Of a DNA stretch of 64,000 nt, positions 9,869 to 19,444 are shown in pieces. The notes under the pieces are model-generated. The model was not told the DNA's origin, made no database searches, and worked only from the letters and a program-made list of their open reading frames with translations. This DNA comes from Schlesneria sphaerica (GTDB lineage Bacteria > Planctomycetota > Planctomycetia > Planctomycetales > Planctomycetaceae), in the NCBI RefSeq assembly GCF_044336245.1, contig NZ_CP172346.1, positions 6,882,001 to 6,946,000 of the forward strand. The letters are read 5' to 3'. A program made the translations under genes and the position numbers. Positions within the stretch are counted from its first letter, which is position 1; every line of letters starts with the position of its first letter.

Positions 9869-11203
9869 TCAATCAGCCGTGCCGACGGCGTCTTGTTGCA
9901 GTTCAACCATTAAGTCCTGAGACATCCGATCCCCGGGATTGATCACGACTTGGTCATTCTCCGAAATCCCTGTCGCGATCCCGATCTGCTTGCCGATGTC
10001 TCCTGCGACTTCAATGACCCGTAACTCAATCTTGTTATCGGGGCCGACGACGGCGACCTGTGTTCCGCCCGAGTTGAAAATGAGTGCTGAAGCGGGGACG
10101 AGCAACGGTGGACTGTAGCGCTGCACTTCCATCTGAACCTGAACGTACGAGCCGGTCAGCAGAGCACCGTCGTCATTTGGGACTTGAATCTCGGTCAGCA
10201 GTGTCCGGGTCAGGGGATCGATCGCGCGGGCCGTGCGTGTCACAACGCCTTGAAAGACACGGCCGGGAATGTCACGTGCCCTCACTTCGGCTGTCAGGTC
10301 CTTCACCACGCCCGCCGCGTAGGCCTGTGGAACATTGATGAAGACTCGGACCGGATTGGTACGAGCGATACGGAACAGCGCTTGCCCCGTGCCGTTCCCC
10401 GACGAGACCAGCTTCCCTGTCTCCAGAAATCGCCCCACAACCGTCCCCTCGAACGGAGAATGGATCCTGGAGAACGACAGCAGTTCCTGCATGTGCTGCA
10501 CGTTCGACTTGTTGACGGCAACGGTCGCTTCCGCCAGTCGAACGTTTGCTTCTCCCACGGCGAGATTGTTTTCCGAATCGTCCAGATCCTGCTGTGCGGC
10601 GTTCTTGCGGGCGACCAGCGTTCGCAGTCGGTTTGTCGTGATCTTTGCCAGATTCACCGTTGCGCGAGCCCGTTCAAGACTGGCCAGGGATTCTGCCAGT
10701 GCGGCTTCACTCTGTTCGTACTGGGCCCGCACTTCGGGCGTATCGATCTCGGCAATTAACTGGCCTGCCTCAACTTCATCACCGATGTCCACCAGCCAGC
10801 GTTTCACGTAGCCCGTGGTGCGGGGAAAGAGGGTGATCTCTTCCATCGCCTGCACGTCGCCCGGAAGTGTGACCACAGCAATCGGCGTTGCCGGGACGGG
10901 CTTGGTCACGCGGACAGTCGGCAGTGAGTTCTTGATCTCGTGTGCTTCGTGCTCAAGCTGCGCGGTGACTTGCTGGCGTGGAAGCCAGCCCGCAAAGAAC
11001 AGCCCGACCAGACTGCACCCGGCCAGTAGCATCACGGCCAGAATGGTGCCCCATGACAGCCCTTGCGCGGGCTTCTGGATGACTTCCTCGTGACTATGCT
11101 GTTCATGAGCCTGATGTTTTTGAGGCTCAGCCGTCCGCACACGTGGCGGTGCATGTGTTTTTGAGACACCGGGTGAATCAATTTCCTGAGCAACTGACAT
11201 CAT
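9869..11203 (-). CDS. RND efflux periplasmic adaptor (membrane fusion protein)
   Basis: The 444-residue product is a membrane-fusion protein of the HlyD/AcrA class. A cytoplasmic His-rich N-terminus is followed by one membrane segment at about residues 50-72 (GTILAVMLLAGCSLVGLFF). Then come the first half of the lipoyl domain (ITLFPRTTGYVKRWLVDIGD), a coiled-coil hairpin at about 165-245 rich in Ala, Glu and Arg, the second lipoyl half (SPFEGTVVGRFLETGKLV), a beta-barrel (VRVFINVPQAYA) and a membrane-proximal domain ending GDRMSQDLMVELQQ. It links the inner-membrane pump encoded just upstream on the same strand to an outer-membrane channel, which is not encoded here. Its 3' end converges on the sigma factor gene with 75 bp between stops. 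Confidence 0.92.
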   Translation of the reverse strand: MMSVAQEIDSPGVSKTHAPPRVRTAEPQKHQAHEQHSHEEVIQKPAQGLSWGTILAVMLLAGCSLVGLFFAGWLPRQQVTAQLEHEAHEIKNSLPTVRVTKPVPATPIAVVTLPGDVQAMEEITLFPRTTGYVKRWLVDIGDEVEAGQLIAEIDTPEVRAQYEQSEAALAESLASLERARATVNLAKITTNRLRTLVARKNAAQQDLDDSENNLAVGEANVRLAEATVAVNKSNVQHMQELLSFSRIHSPFEGTVVGRFLETGKLVSSGNGTGQALFRIARTNPVRVFINVPQAYAAGVVKDLTAEVRARDIPGRVFQGVVTRTARAIDPLTRTLLTEIQVPNDDGALLTGSYVQVQMEVQRYSPPLLVPASALIFNSGGTQVAVVGPDNKIELRVIEVAGDIGKQIGIATGISENDQVVINPGDRMSQDLMVELQQDAVGTAD

Positions 11204-11484
11204 GTGTCCTTCATCGAAAACTTAACGCGACTGGCTTGGTGCATTCGCGGTCTTGGGAATGGAGCTGCGAGCGACTTCGATCGCGGCCGTCGGTCCCTAC
11301 TCGACTTACCGGCCGCGGGGTGGCGTCTAACACGAAACGGGCAAAGCCTGCGAAGAAAACAGAAAACTCTCGTCCATAGGGCGTCGCATTCCTCCTCCAC
11401 CGTACCTGCCTGCGGCACATTGACGAGATCGGCCCGTTTCTAATTTTCCGGTCTCTCGCGGTTTATGCTGTGATGAGGCGTTCC

Positions 11485-14400
11485 TCAGTCCATCAGTTCG
11501 GGTTCCAGTTCGATTTTTTTCGGGTGCCGTCTCAGCACGCTGTAGACGACCGGGACAAAGAACAAGGTGGCAAACGTTGCCATCATCAGGCCGCCGATCA
11601 CCGCCCGCCCCAGTGGAGCGTTCTGTTCCCCCCCTTCTCCGATCCCCAGCGACATCGGCAGCATCCCTAACACCATCGCTAACGCCGTCATGATCACGGG
11701 ACGCAGTCGCGTAACTCCCGCAGACCACGCCGCATCAATCGAATTCATGCCTGCCAACTGCTGATCGTTCGCGAACGTCACCAGCAGAATTGAGTTGGCG
11801 GTGGCGACCCCGATACACATGATCGACCCCATCAGCGCAGGAACGCTGATCGTGGTCTGAGTGACGAACAGCATCCAGAGGATGCCGCTGAGTGCACCTG
11901 GCAGAGCCATCAGAATGATGAAGGGATCGAGCCAGGACTGAAAATTCACCACCATCAGCAGATAGACCAGTACCACAGCAAAGATCAGCCCGTAGCTGAG
12001 TCCTCGGAACGAGGTCATCATACTTTGCACCTGACCTCGCACGGTGATTGTTGTCCCTCGGGGAAGTGTCGGACGAATCTCGTCCACGATCCTGTCGATC
12101 GCCGCCGCCACGCTGCCCAGGTCCGTTCCCTGAACTCCCGCCAGGACGTCGAAACTCTGCGCGATGTTGTAATGGGTGACGTTTGTCGGACCGAACGCGT
12201 GACGTACGCTGGCCAGGTTCCCCAGTAGCTGGGCTTCGGTGCTGTCGCCACTGCGGGAAACGGGGGTCGAGTTAATGGCATCAACCGAATCGATCCGGAA
12301 CTGAGGCGCCTGCACCACGAGTGGATATTGCACCCCGGTCCTCGGGTCGAGCCAGAAGTTCGGGGCTGCCTGACCGCTGGAACTCAGCGACACCAGCATG
12401 TCGTTCGATAGATCCCGGGCCGAGATACCCAATTGACTGAGCAGCGTTCGATCGGCGTCGATGTTCAGTTCCGGCGTACGGATGACCTGCTGCAGGTGAG
12501 CGTCGACCGCTCCCGGGATTTCGGCAATCCTGTCCCGGATCTGCTTGGCGATCTGGTAGTTCTTTTCATAGTTGCCCCGAGGCCCGACGATCTGCACGTC
12601 GATCGGAGCTGCCAGACCGAAGTTCAGCACCTGCGTCACGATGTCAGGCGGTTGAAAGTAGAATGTCAGGTCGGGGAATCGCTTGTTCAGTTCACGCCGC
12701 AGCCTGGCAATGTATTCATTGGTCGGCGCGTGGTGCTCGTGCAGCGTGATCAGCATCTCGCCATCCGCCGCCGACATCAACGATCCGTCACTGAGCGCCA
12801 GATTGATCCCGCTGTTCGGGATGCCGATGTTGTCGATGATCGTTTCCAGTTCGTGCGGAGGAATAATCTCGCGCACAACATCACCGATTCGCCCGAACCA
12901 GCGTTCCGTCTCTTCAATACGGGTTCCCGCGGGGGCCCGCACGTGCATTCGCATCTGTCCCGAATCGACACTGGGGAAGAAATCGCGTCCGAGCATCGGC
13001 AGCAACGCGCTCGAAGCCGCCACCAGTGTCAGGAACGCCATCGCGACCAGAGCCCGGTGGTTGAGGGCCGTCAGCAGGCAGACTCCATAAAAATCGCGCA
13101 GCTTGTCAAAGTAGTGGTTGAACCGGTGGTGCACCCGCCAGATCAGACCAAACTTGGGTGGTTCCTGGTCTTCTGACGCCCCCTCTTTCTTGCCTCCGTA
13201 CATTTCCACTTCGCCAGCCAGCAGGTAGTGGGTCAGCGTCGGAACGAGGGTTCGGCTGAGGAAGTAGCTGGTCAGCATCGCGAAGACCACCGCCATCGCC
13301 ATCGGGACGAAGAGCGAGCGGGCCGCACCGGTGATGAACACCACGGGGACGAACACGATACAGATACACAACGTTGCAACGAACGCCGGGGTCGCAATCT
13401 GCTGGGCTCCGTCAAGAATGGCCGGAACCAGCCGTTTTCCCAGATGGAGATTCCGGTGGATATTCTCGATTTCCACGGTGGCATCATCGACGAGGATACC
13501 GACCGCGAGAGCCAGACCACCCAGCGTCATCACGTTCAGTGTGTGCCCCAGGAACGACAATGCCATAATTGAGACGAGGATCGACAGCGGAATCGAGATC
13601 ACCACGACCAGAGTACTGCGCCACGAACCGAGGAATAACAGGATCATCAGACCTGTCAGCCCTGCGGCGATGGCTCCTTCCATCAGCACTCCGTGAATCG
13701 CGCCACTCACGAAGATCGACTGGTCCGAGAGTAATGTCGCTTTCAGCGTATCAGGCAACGTGGCGAGGATGGCGGGCATGCGCCGTTTCACGCCATTCAC
13801 AATTTCCAGCGTCGAGGCACCCGACTTGAGCACCGGTTGCAGCACCCCACGCTTGCCGTCGACCCGGATGATGTTGGTTTGCGGAGCGGCCCCGTCGCGA
13901 ATATGGGCGACGTCCCGCATGAAGATGGTGCGTGTGCCGACCGACTTGATCGGCAGGTTCGCGATTTCTTCGACCACGGTCGGACTGTTGTTCAGCCGGA
14001 CATTGTATTCCTGTTCGCCGATCTTCGCCGTTCCCGAAGGAGCGATCAGGTTCTGCACCGAGATGGCTGCCGAGACATCCGCGGCCGACAGGTTCCACGC
14101 ATACAGCTTTTCAGGATCGATATCGATCATGATCTGTCTTACGGTTCCGCCGTAAGGATACGGCACCTGAGCACCCGGCACGGTCGCCATCCCGGGCCGC
14201 AGCCCGTTGGTGGCGTTATCGAAGAGCTGTTGCTCGTTCAGCACATCGCTGCTCAGCGAGACCTGCACGATCGGCACGTTCGCCGCGTTATAGCGCATGA
14301 CCAGCGGGGGAAAGATGCCAGGTGGCATCGAACGAAGCACCTGCTGCGAGGTCGCGACGACCTGTGAGATGGCGCTGTCGATATTCGCCCCTTCCTGGAG

Positions 14401-14685
14401 AAAGATCTTCACTACACTGATGCCGTTCAGGGACTGGCTTTCAATGTGTTCGATGCCACTGACGGTCGACACCAGCACACGCTCATAGTTTCCCACGACG
14501 CGCGTTTCCATTTCGTCCGGCGAGATCCCGGTGTACGTCCAGATGACAGCCACCACAGGAATCTGGATTTCCGGAAAGATATCCATCGGCATCCGGGCGA
14601 TCGTCACGATCCCAAGGATTGCGATCAGAATGGACATCACCACGAAGGTGTAGGGTTTACGCAGAGCGAGACGAACGATCCACAT
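11485..14685 (-). CDS. RND efflux transporter permease, HAE1/AcrB type
   Basis: The pump begins MWIVRLALRKPYTFVVM, the usual N-terminal helix of the hydrophobe/amphiphile RND family, which is why I take the ATG at 14685 rather than an in-frame one 27 codons upstream. The length of 1066 residues is normal for AcrB-type pumps. Twelve membrane segments can be traced in two halves separated by periplasmic loops. The TM4 acidic pair used for proton relay is present (LAVGILVDDATVEIEN). The large periplasmic regions include porter-domain sequences such as MPMDIFPEIQIPVV and GTRIEETERWFGRI. It is probably a drug or metabolite exporter working with the adaptor encoded 281 bp downstream; the substrate cannot be told from sequence. 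The GntR-type gene upstream on the same strand may control it. Confidence 0.93.
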   Translation of the reverse strand: MWIVRLALRKPYTFVVMSILIAILGIVTIARMPMDIFPEIQIPVVAVIWTYTGISPDEMETRVVGNYERVLVSTVSGIEHIESQSLNGISVVKIFLQEGANIDSAISQVVATSQQVLRSMPPGIFPPLVMRYNAANVPIVQVSLSSDVLNEQQLFDNATNGLRPGMATVPGAQVPYPYGGTVRQIMIDIDPEKLYAWNLSAADVSAAISVQNLIAPSGTAKIGEQEYNVRLNNSPTVVEEIANLPIKSVGTRTIFMRDVAHIRDGAAPQTNIIRVDGKRGVLQPVLKSGASTLEIVNGVKRRMPAILATLPDTLKATLLSDQSIFVSGAIHGVLMEGAIAAGLTGLMILLFLGSWRSTLVVVISIPLSILVSIMALSFLGHTLNVMTLGGLALAVGILVDDATVEIENIHRNLHLGKRLVPAILDGAQQIATPAFVATLCICIVFVPVVFITGAARSLFVPMAMAVVFAMLTSYFLSRTLVPTLTHYLLAGEVEMYGGKKEGASEDQEPPKFGLIWRVHHRFNHYFDKLRDFYGVCLLTALNHRALVAMAFLTLVAASSALLPMLGRDFFPSVDSGQMRMHVRAPAGTRIEETERWFGRIGDVVREIIPPHELETIIDNIGIPNSGINLALSDGSLMSAADGEMLITLHEHHAPTNEYIARLRRELNKRFPDLTFYFQPPDIVTQVLNFGLAAPIDVQIVGPRGNYEKNYQIAKQIRDRIAEIPGAVDAHLQQVIRTPELNIDADRTLLSQLGISARDLSNDMLVSLSSSGQAAPNFWLDPRTGVQYPLVVQAPQFRIDSVDAINSTPVSRSGDSTEAQLLGNLASVRHAFGPTNVTHYNIAQSFDVLAGVQGTDLGSVAAAIDRIVDEIRPTLPRGTTITVRGQVQSMMTSFRGLSYGLIFAVVLVYLLMVVNFQSWLDPFIILMALPGALSGILWMLFVTQTTISVPALMGSIMCIGVATANSILLVTFANDQQLAGMNSIDAAWSAGVTRLRPVIMTALAMVLGMLPMSLGIGEGGEQNAPLGRAVIGGLMMATFATLFFVPVVYSVLRRHPKKIELEPELMD

Positions 14686-14840
14686 GGTGTCACGTTTTGT
14701 AAATGGACGTACCGCGACCTGCTTGCGTCGGCATGACGTAAGTGAGTCACAGAAAGGGAAGGTCAATCGACGCGATGACCCCGGCCGCGAGGCTCAGGCA
14801 GGTCACTCACGCCACCATTCTCCAGGACAAACGACGGTCA

Positions 14841-15548
14841 TCAGGACAAACAACTGGCAGTGACGGGCGTCAACTCCGTCGTACCGGTCTGCTGCGAAGC
14901 AGCCGAACCAGCGACTCGATCACACCAGCGCTGCTTACACGACTCTGCGTGCTCTCGCAGCAAACGACCGGCAGTGACTCCGTCACCCCGTTCCAGAGCA
15001 TCCACCGGGCCATCATGTTCGCGCGCCCGATCAACTAAACTTGGCTCATGCCGACGATGCAGATGAAGCCTGACGCGTGCTTCAAACGCGAGTCGTTCCC
15101 AGGACTGAATCAGTACCTGATTGTCCGATGCCAGGACGATGGTTCGATGAAACTCAATGTTGTGGCGAGCATACGCCTCAATGTCTCCCGTTCGGGCTGC
15201 TTCGTGAATCAGCGCCAGGGACGTCCGCAACGAGGAAACATTCCCGGCCAGTCGCGGTGCAGCCAACTCGGCAGCGAGTTGCTCCAGTACGCCACGCACA
15301 GTGTACGCCTCGATCATCTCCCGATCACAAATTTCCCGAACGCGAGTTCCGCGGTAGGGAATCGATTCCACGAGCTGCAGTGATTCGAGTTCCCGCAAGG
15401 CTTCCCGGACGGGAGTCTGACTGGTGTCAAATTCCCGTGCAATTTCCAACTCAACCAGCCGCTCACCCGCCTTCAGGCTTCCATCGAAAATCCTGGAAGT
15501 CAGTGCGTTTCTGATCTTGTCACTCATGCATTGGCGCAGGGAAGGCAT
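14841..15548 (-). CDS. GntR-family transcriptional regulator, FCD (FadR) subfamily
   Basis: The 235-residue protein has an N-terminal winged helix-turn-helix (ALTSRIFDGSLKAGERLVE, then REFDTSQTPVREALRELE, the GntR recognition helix). Its C-terminal all-helical FCD ligand domain holds the conserved metal-binding Asp/His pattern (ARHNIEFHRTIV; the His before VDALERGD; REHAESC). FCD regulators usually respond to carboxylates, and many are repressors. It lies directly upstream of, and on the same strand as, the RND pump and adaptor, 155 bp before the pump. A perfect 18-bp palindrome about 100 bp upstream of its start is a candidate autoregulatory operator. The coupling to efflux is inferred from position only. 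Confidence 0.9.
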   Translation of the reverse strand: MPSLRQCMSDKIRNALTSRIFDGSLKAGERLVELEIAREFDTSQTPVREALRELESLQLVESIPYRGTRVREICDREMIEAYTVRGVLEQLAAELAAPRLAGNVSSLRTSLALIHEAARTGDIEAYARHNIEFHRTIVLASDNQVLIQSWERLAFEARVRLHLHRRHEPSLVDRAREHDGPVDALERGDGVTAGRLLREHAESCKQRWCDRVAGSAASQQTGTTELTPVTASCLS

Positions 15549-15649
15549 TGCCGATTCTCTCTTTCCAACTCGTGCCCGATGTAACCAGCAACATTTGAAC
15601 AGGTTGCGAACAAATCCGCTATCACATCAGCCCTACCGCACGACGCGTA

Positions 15650-15667
15650 TATATTATCGATAATATA
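15650..15667. promoter_or_regulatory. 18-bp perfect palindrome, candidate GntR/FCD operator
   Basis: The half-site TATATTATC is followed by its exact reverse complement GATAATATA. It lies about 100 bp upstream of the GntR start (minus strand) and about 200 bp upstream of the DUF4269 gene (plus strand). FCD/GntR proteins bind short palindromes as dimers, so control of one or both genes is plausible, but no binding data are available from sequence. Confidence 0.45.
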
Positions 15668-15868
15668 GAGTCAGTCAATGATGCCAATTTCTGTACTTTC
15701 CGAAATCAAACACTTTCAGCACCCTGATCCGCATGACACGCAGTGTCGATCGGCGGAAATCAGTGCCAGGCGGGGGTACGGAGCCGACGGCCGGCCGTTA
15801 CAACCGAACCCGATGCAGTCAGAGCTGTTTGAAAAGTCAGTGCAGCCCGGCAGCACGAAGGGAGAACC

Positions 15869-16390
15869 ATGCGAGTTCACTACGAACAAATTCTGGCCGA
15901 TCTGGACTTACTGGCGAAACTGGCGGAATTCCGGCCAGTCGTGATTGGCACCCCACCGCTCGGCATCACGGTGGCCTCAAGCGACATCGATGTCGCCTGC
16001 GAGGCCGCCGAACTGAACCATTTCCGCGACCGTGTCTGCGCCGAGTTTCAGCAACGGCCCACATTCGCCGTCCGATCACTCTCCATCGGAGAGCAGCCGA
16101 CCTGCATCGCCAATTTCGAGTATCGGGGCTGGCCCATCGAAATCTTCTGCCAGCAGATCCCCGTGCAGAGGCAGACAGGTGTCAGACACTTTCTGATCGA
16201 GCAGCGGCTATTGAGATTGCACCCCGAGTTACGGCCGCTGATCCAGCAGGCGCGCGACAAGGGACAGAAAACCGAACCCGCCTTCGCCCAGGCCCTGGGC
16301 CTGTCCGGCGACCCCTACGAGTCCCTGCTGCTGCTCGAGGACCTCAGCGACGAACAACTCGCCGCATGGATCATCACGAACGGTAGATAA
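15869..16390 (+). CDS. DUF4269 domain protein (nucleotidyltransferase-like)
   Basis: The 173-residue product matches the DUF4269 pattern as I know it. Residues about 28-42 read GTPPLGITVASSDIDVAC, an arrangement similar to the G-S and D-x-D of nucleotidyltransferase folds, followed by a conserved EYRGWPIEIFCQ segment in the middle. The biochemical role of this family is not established to my knowledge. The start is supported by a GGGAGA ribosome-binding site five bases upstream of the ATG. It stands alone between the GntR regulator (divergent) and the CRISPR-Cas operon. Confidence 0.75.
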   Translation: MRVHYEQILADLDLLAKLAEFRPVVIGTPPLGITVASSDIDVACEAAELNHFRDRVCAEFQQRPTFAVRSLSIGEQPTCIANFEYRGWPIEIFCQQIPVQRQTGVRHFLIEQRLLRLHPELRPLIQQARDKGQKTEPAFAQALGLSGDPYESLLLLEDLSDEQLAAWIITNGR

Positions 16391-16480
16391 TGGCGGTTGT
16401 CACTCGAACTGTTCTTGCTTGTGTCTGTGCTTTGTTGTGTGCTTGGCCGAGGTCTTCATTGTGTGAGGAGGTTCGAAACG

Positions 16481-16717
16481 ATGACTGTTTCACCGGACTC
16501 GGATCGTCAGATCAACTTCAGCCAACACTGCGAGCACCTTTGGCGGATGGGGCGAAGACAAGTGACGCATTGCACCCATATCCCCGGATTCCTCTTTGAG
16601 CGAAGGCGGGACCCAATCGAAATCGCCTCTGGTGCCTGGCCAGCGAACCGGGCACGCGAGGCAATCAGCAGAGACCGTTTCGATCCCGAAGTCCTAATTA
16701 GCTTCCGGTTGATCTGA
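16481..16717 (+). CDS. Possible small protein, unrecognised
   Basis: This is a 78-codon frame with a strong Shine-Dalgarno (GAGGAGG, nine bases before the ATG). The product has no signal peptide, membrane helix or recognised motif; it contains three His and two Cys residues. It sits alone between the DUF4269 gene and cas3. I list it only because of the ribosome-binding site; chance is an equally good explanation. Confidence 0.2.
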   Translation: MTVSPDSDRQINFSQHCEHLWRMGRRQVTHCTHIPGFLFERRRDPIEIASGAWPANRAREAISRDRFDPEVLISFRLI

Positions 16718-16788
16718 ACACTACACGTCCCTCCGCCGACGAATAGACAATCCACATCACATTCTTATCTAATATCAAAGCGATTCGT

Positions 16789-16817
16789 TTGACAGTCGGT
16801 TTTAGGATGTGTACGGT
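16789..16817 (+). promoter_or_regulatory. Candidate sigma-70-like promoter of the cas operon
   Basis: TTGACA at 16789-16794 is followed after 17 bp by TACGGT at 16812-16817. The spacing is ideal, but the -10 is weak and the ATG of cas3 is only nine bases further, which would give an almost leaderless mRNA. Treat it as a suggestion. Confidence 0.25.
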
Positions 16818-16825
16818 CGTTTCCT

Positions 16826-19120
16826 ATGAACCACCTGGATAAGAAACAGAGGACCTATTATGGGCATAGTGTTCAAGGTGACGCAGATACTTCCCGCTGG
16901 GAGCTACTAAGTGACCATATTCAGCGCGTGAGTGACCGTTGTGCTGCGTTCGCAAAGTCCTTTCAGGCGGAGAACTGGGGCCGGCTTGCCGGACTCTGGC
17001 ATGATCTCGGAAAGTATAGCGATGCCTTCCAGGACTACTTACTCACCGCCAATGGCTTTGAAGCTCACCTTGAACAGTTCAACCGAGTTGACCATTCCAC
17101 TGCGGGTGCCCAGCTCGCGGCGAAGCAGTTGGGCGGAAATGGCCAAATCCTCGCCTATGTGATCGCAGGACATCACGCTGGTCTGGCAAATGCCAGTGGC
17201 GGAGATTCCAGTCTGTTTGAGCGACTGAGAAAGAAGGTTCCCGCTTGTGTCGCTGTGCCAGATGAAATCCTCCGTCCTGAGTGCGACCTCGAACCGCTCG
17301 AAATGCAGGCTTCGAAGGACACCCGTGATATTCTAGGGTTCCGGTACGCGTTCTTTACACGCATGCTCTTTTCGTGTCTGGTTGATGCCGACTTTCTGGC
17401 CACCGAGGAATTTTGTGATCGGGAGAAATCGGAACGTCGTGCGTCAGGGCATCTGCCGCCGTTCATGACAATGCAGGCAGCGCTTGATGCGGAACTGGAA
17501 AAGAAGCAGTTCAATGCCGTACCAGGGACCGTCTCAACATGTCGGCAGCAGATTCTGGCAGCGTGCCGTGATGCAGCGGCGAAGCCACCCGGGATGTTTT
17601 CCCTCACCGTGCCCACCGGGGGAGGCAAGACGTTGTCGTCGCTCGCTTTCGCCCTGGAACATGCGATCCAGCGCGGCAAGTCGAGAATCGTCTACGCCAT
17701 TCCGTTTACGAGTATTATCGAGCAGACGGCAGATGTCTTCCGGCAGGTTTTCCAGTCGTTGAGCGACGAGATCGTTCTGGAGCACCATTCCAATGTGGAT
17801 CCGGAGGATCAACGTGAATCGCCCCGCTCTCGCCTGGCGACCGAGAACTGGGATGCACCACTCGTCGTCACGACCAATGTTCAACTTTTCGAGTCACTGT
17901 TCGCCGCGAAAACGTCCCGCTGTCGCAAGCTGCACAATCTCGTCAACAGTGTCATCATCCTCGATGAAGCGCAGACGTTGCCAGTGGATCGGCTTCGGCC
18001 CTGTCTGGCAGCGCTGCAGGAGCTTGTCCGCGGCTACGGCTGCACGATTGTCTTATGTACCGCGACACAACCTGCCGTTCATTACCGGGACCAGTTCACG
18101 ATTGGACTTCCCGACGTCAGGGAAATCATCCCTGATCCCGCGCAGCTTGCGGCCCAGATGAAACGGGTTCAGGTTCGCGTCATTGGCGAACCGTGTTCTC
18201 GAGAAAACAAGATTGTTCCAGGTAAGATCACTGATCAGGAACTTGTCGCACGGATGGAGGAACAGGCATCGTTCCTGACGATCGTCAACACGCGCGCCCA
18301 TGCCGCCAAACTGTTCCGCGAGCTGGAATCAAGCGGGAACGCTGAGGGACTCTATCACCTCAGCACACTCATGTGCGGTCAGCATCGCTCCGACACGATT
18401 GTTCAGATCCGGCGGCGACTTCAACGCAGACAGACGTGCCGCGTCATCTCGACGCAACTGATCGAGGCGGGCGTCGATGTGGATTTCCCGGTCGTGTTTC
18501 GTGCGTTGTCGGGTCTCGATTCGATTGCTCAGGCGGCGGGTCGCTGCAACAGGGAAGGGAGAGCCGAGAACGGCACTGTCTTTGTCTTCGACCCTCAGGA
18601 GGTGGCTCTTCACGGCTACCTCCGTTCGACCTCGATGTCGGCGAGTGAAATTATTCCAGCCTTTGAAGAGGACGTTCTGAGTCCTGACGCCATACGCGCG
18701 TACTTTGAGCTTCATTACTGGAAACGCTCCGGACCCAATCGCTGGGACAAGACACCGGAAGAAGGAGTGATGAAATGCTTCCCCTGTCCGACCACCGAAT
18801 TTTCAGCCGACTTCCGCCACGCCGCAGATCGACTTCGATTGATCGAAGAACAGGGAAGGACGGTGTTCGTTCCTTATGGGTGCGTCGGCCAGGATCTCAT
18901 TCAGCGACTGAGGATGGATGGCCCTGATCGAAAACTCCTCCGCCAACTCCAACGCTATTCTGTCACGCTTTACGAACACCTCTATCAAGCGATGGCTCCG
19001 GACATCGAACTGATCCATGGCCAGTACCCGGCGCTGATTAACGTGAGTGCCTATGACAAGAAGTTGGGCATTCGCATCGACCGCCCAGGGTTCGTGGAGC
19101 CGTCCGAGTGGATCGCTTGA
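16826..19120 (+). CDS. cas3: CRISPR-associated helicase/nuclease Cas3, type I-C
   Basis: The 764-residue protein carries an N-terminal HD nuclease domain and a C-terminal superfamily 2 helicase. The HD motif is at residues 59-60 (LWHDLGKYSDAF), with further metal-ligand His in VDHSTAGAQ and IAGHHAGL. Walker A is at about 261-268 (VPTGGGKTLSS), the DExx box at about 378 (IILDEAQTLP) and motif VI near RVISTQLIEAGVDVDF ... QAAGRCNREG. Cas3 is recruited by Cascade bound to target DNA, unwinds it 3'-5' and degrades it. It is the first gene of the operon, and a 324-bp spacer separates it from cas5, unusually wide for this locus type. All catalytic motifs look intact. Confidence 0.97.
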   Translation: MNHLDKKQRTYYGHSVQGDADTSRWELLSDHIQRVSDRCAAFAKSFQAENWGRLAGLWHDLGKYSDAFQDYLLTANGFEAHLEQFNRVDHSTAGAQLAAKQLGGNGQILAYVIAGHHAGLANASGGDSSLFERLRKKVPACVAVPDEILRPECDLEPLEMQASKDTRDILGFRYAFFTRMLFSCLVDADFLATEEFCDREKSERRASGHLPPFMTMQAALDAELEKKQFNAVPGTVSTCRQQILAACRDAAAKPPGMFSLTVPTGGGKTLSSLAFALEHAIQRGKSRIVYAIPFTSIIEQTADVFRQVFQSLSDEIVLEHHSNVDPEDQRESPRSRLATENWDAPLVVTTNVQLFESLFAAKTSRCRKLHNLVNSVIILDEAQTLPVDRLRPCLAALQELVRGYGCTIVLCTATQPAVHYRDQFTIGLPDVREIIPDPAQLAAQMKRVQVRVIGEPCSRENKIVPGKITDQELVARMEEQASFLTIVNTRAHAAKLFRELESSGNAEGLYHLSTLMCGQHRSDTIVQIRRRLQRRQTCRVISTQLIEAGVDVDFPVVFRALSGLDSIAQAAGRCNREGRAENGTVFVFDPQEVALHGYLRSTSMSASEIIPAFEEDVLSPDAIRAYFELHYWKRSGPNRWDKTPEEGVMKCFPCPTTEFSADFRHAADRLRLIEEQGRTVFVPYGCVGQDLIQRLRMDGPDRKLLRQLQRYSVTLYEHLYQAMAPDIELIHGQYPALINVSAYDKKLGIRIDRPGFVEPSEWIA

Positions 19121-19444
19121 ACATTCGAAGGAGGGGTGAGCGAAAGATCGGTTATTTGTCACATGCAACTCTGTTAGTCGCCATCCGCCATTGCTTTTCG
19201 CGAACGGAATTCAGGATGTCGCTCCAGTAATGACCTCGAACATGTCGTGGACTGTCATGCATCAACGATACGAAGACACTGCTTCTGCCAGGACTCCGAA
19301 GCAGTGGCATACTGCCGGAAGATTTCGTCGTGAAAAATCAAAAGTTCCTCTCAAAAAAACTGCACGCACCGAAGCGTTACGACTGGCGTCATTTCCAAAC
19401 TTCATTTGTGTTTCAAAACCTTAGTTAAGGAGCATCGGACGATC
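19121..19444. other. 324-bp spacer between cas3 and cas5, no gene seen
   Basis: No frame here has both a ribosome-binding site and a recognisable product. An AAGGAG at 19427-19432 serves the cas5 start. The spacer could hold a second promoter for the Cascade genes or be the scar of a lost insertion, but I see no inverted repeat or target duplication to prove it. Confidence 0.4.

Larger units (their letters stand above)
16391..16825. other. 435-bp region upstream of cas3, no confident gene
   Basis: Only one open frame here has a good ribosome-binding site: 16481-16717 on the plus strand, 78 codons, with GAGGAGG at 16465-16471. Its product (MTVSPDSDRQINFSQHC...) resembles nothing I know. The last 80 bases become AT-richer and hold a TTGACA hexamer near the cas3 start. 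The stretch may be the cas promoter region plus decayed coding sequence. Confidence 0.4.

Noticed and set aside
16390..16599. A frame starting at the DUF4269 stop with a signal-peptide-like beginning (MAVVTRTVLACVCALLCAW)
   Set aside because: The sequence loses any protein character after 30 residues, and another frame with a better ribosome-binding site overlaps it.
19191..19424. A 77-codon frame between cas3 and cas5 as an extra cas gene
   Set aside because: The product resembles no Cas protein, has no ribosome-binding site and looks like non-coding sequence read by chance.
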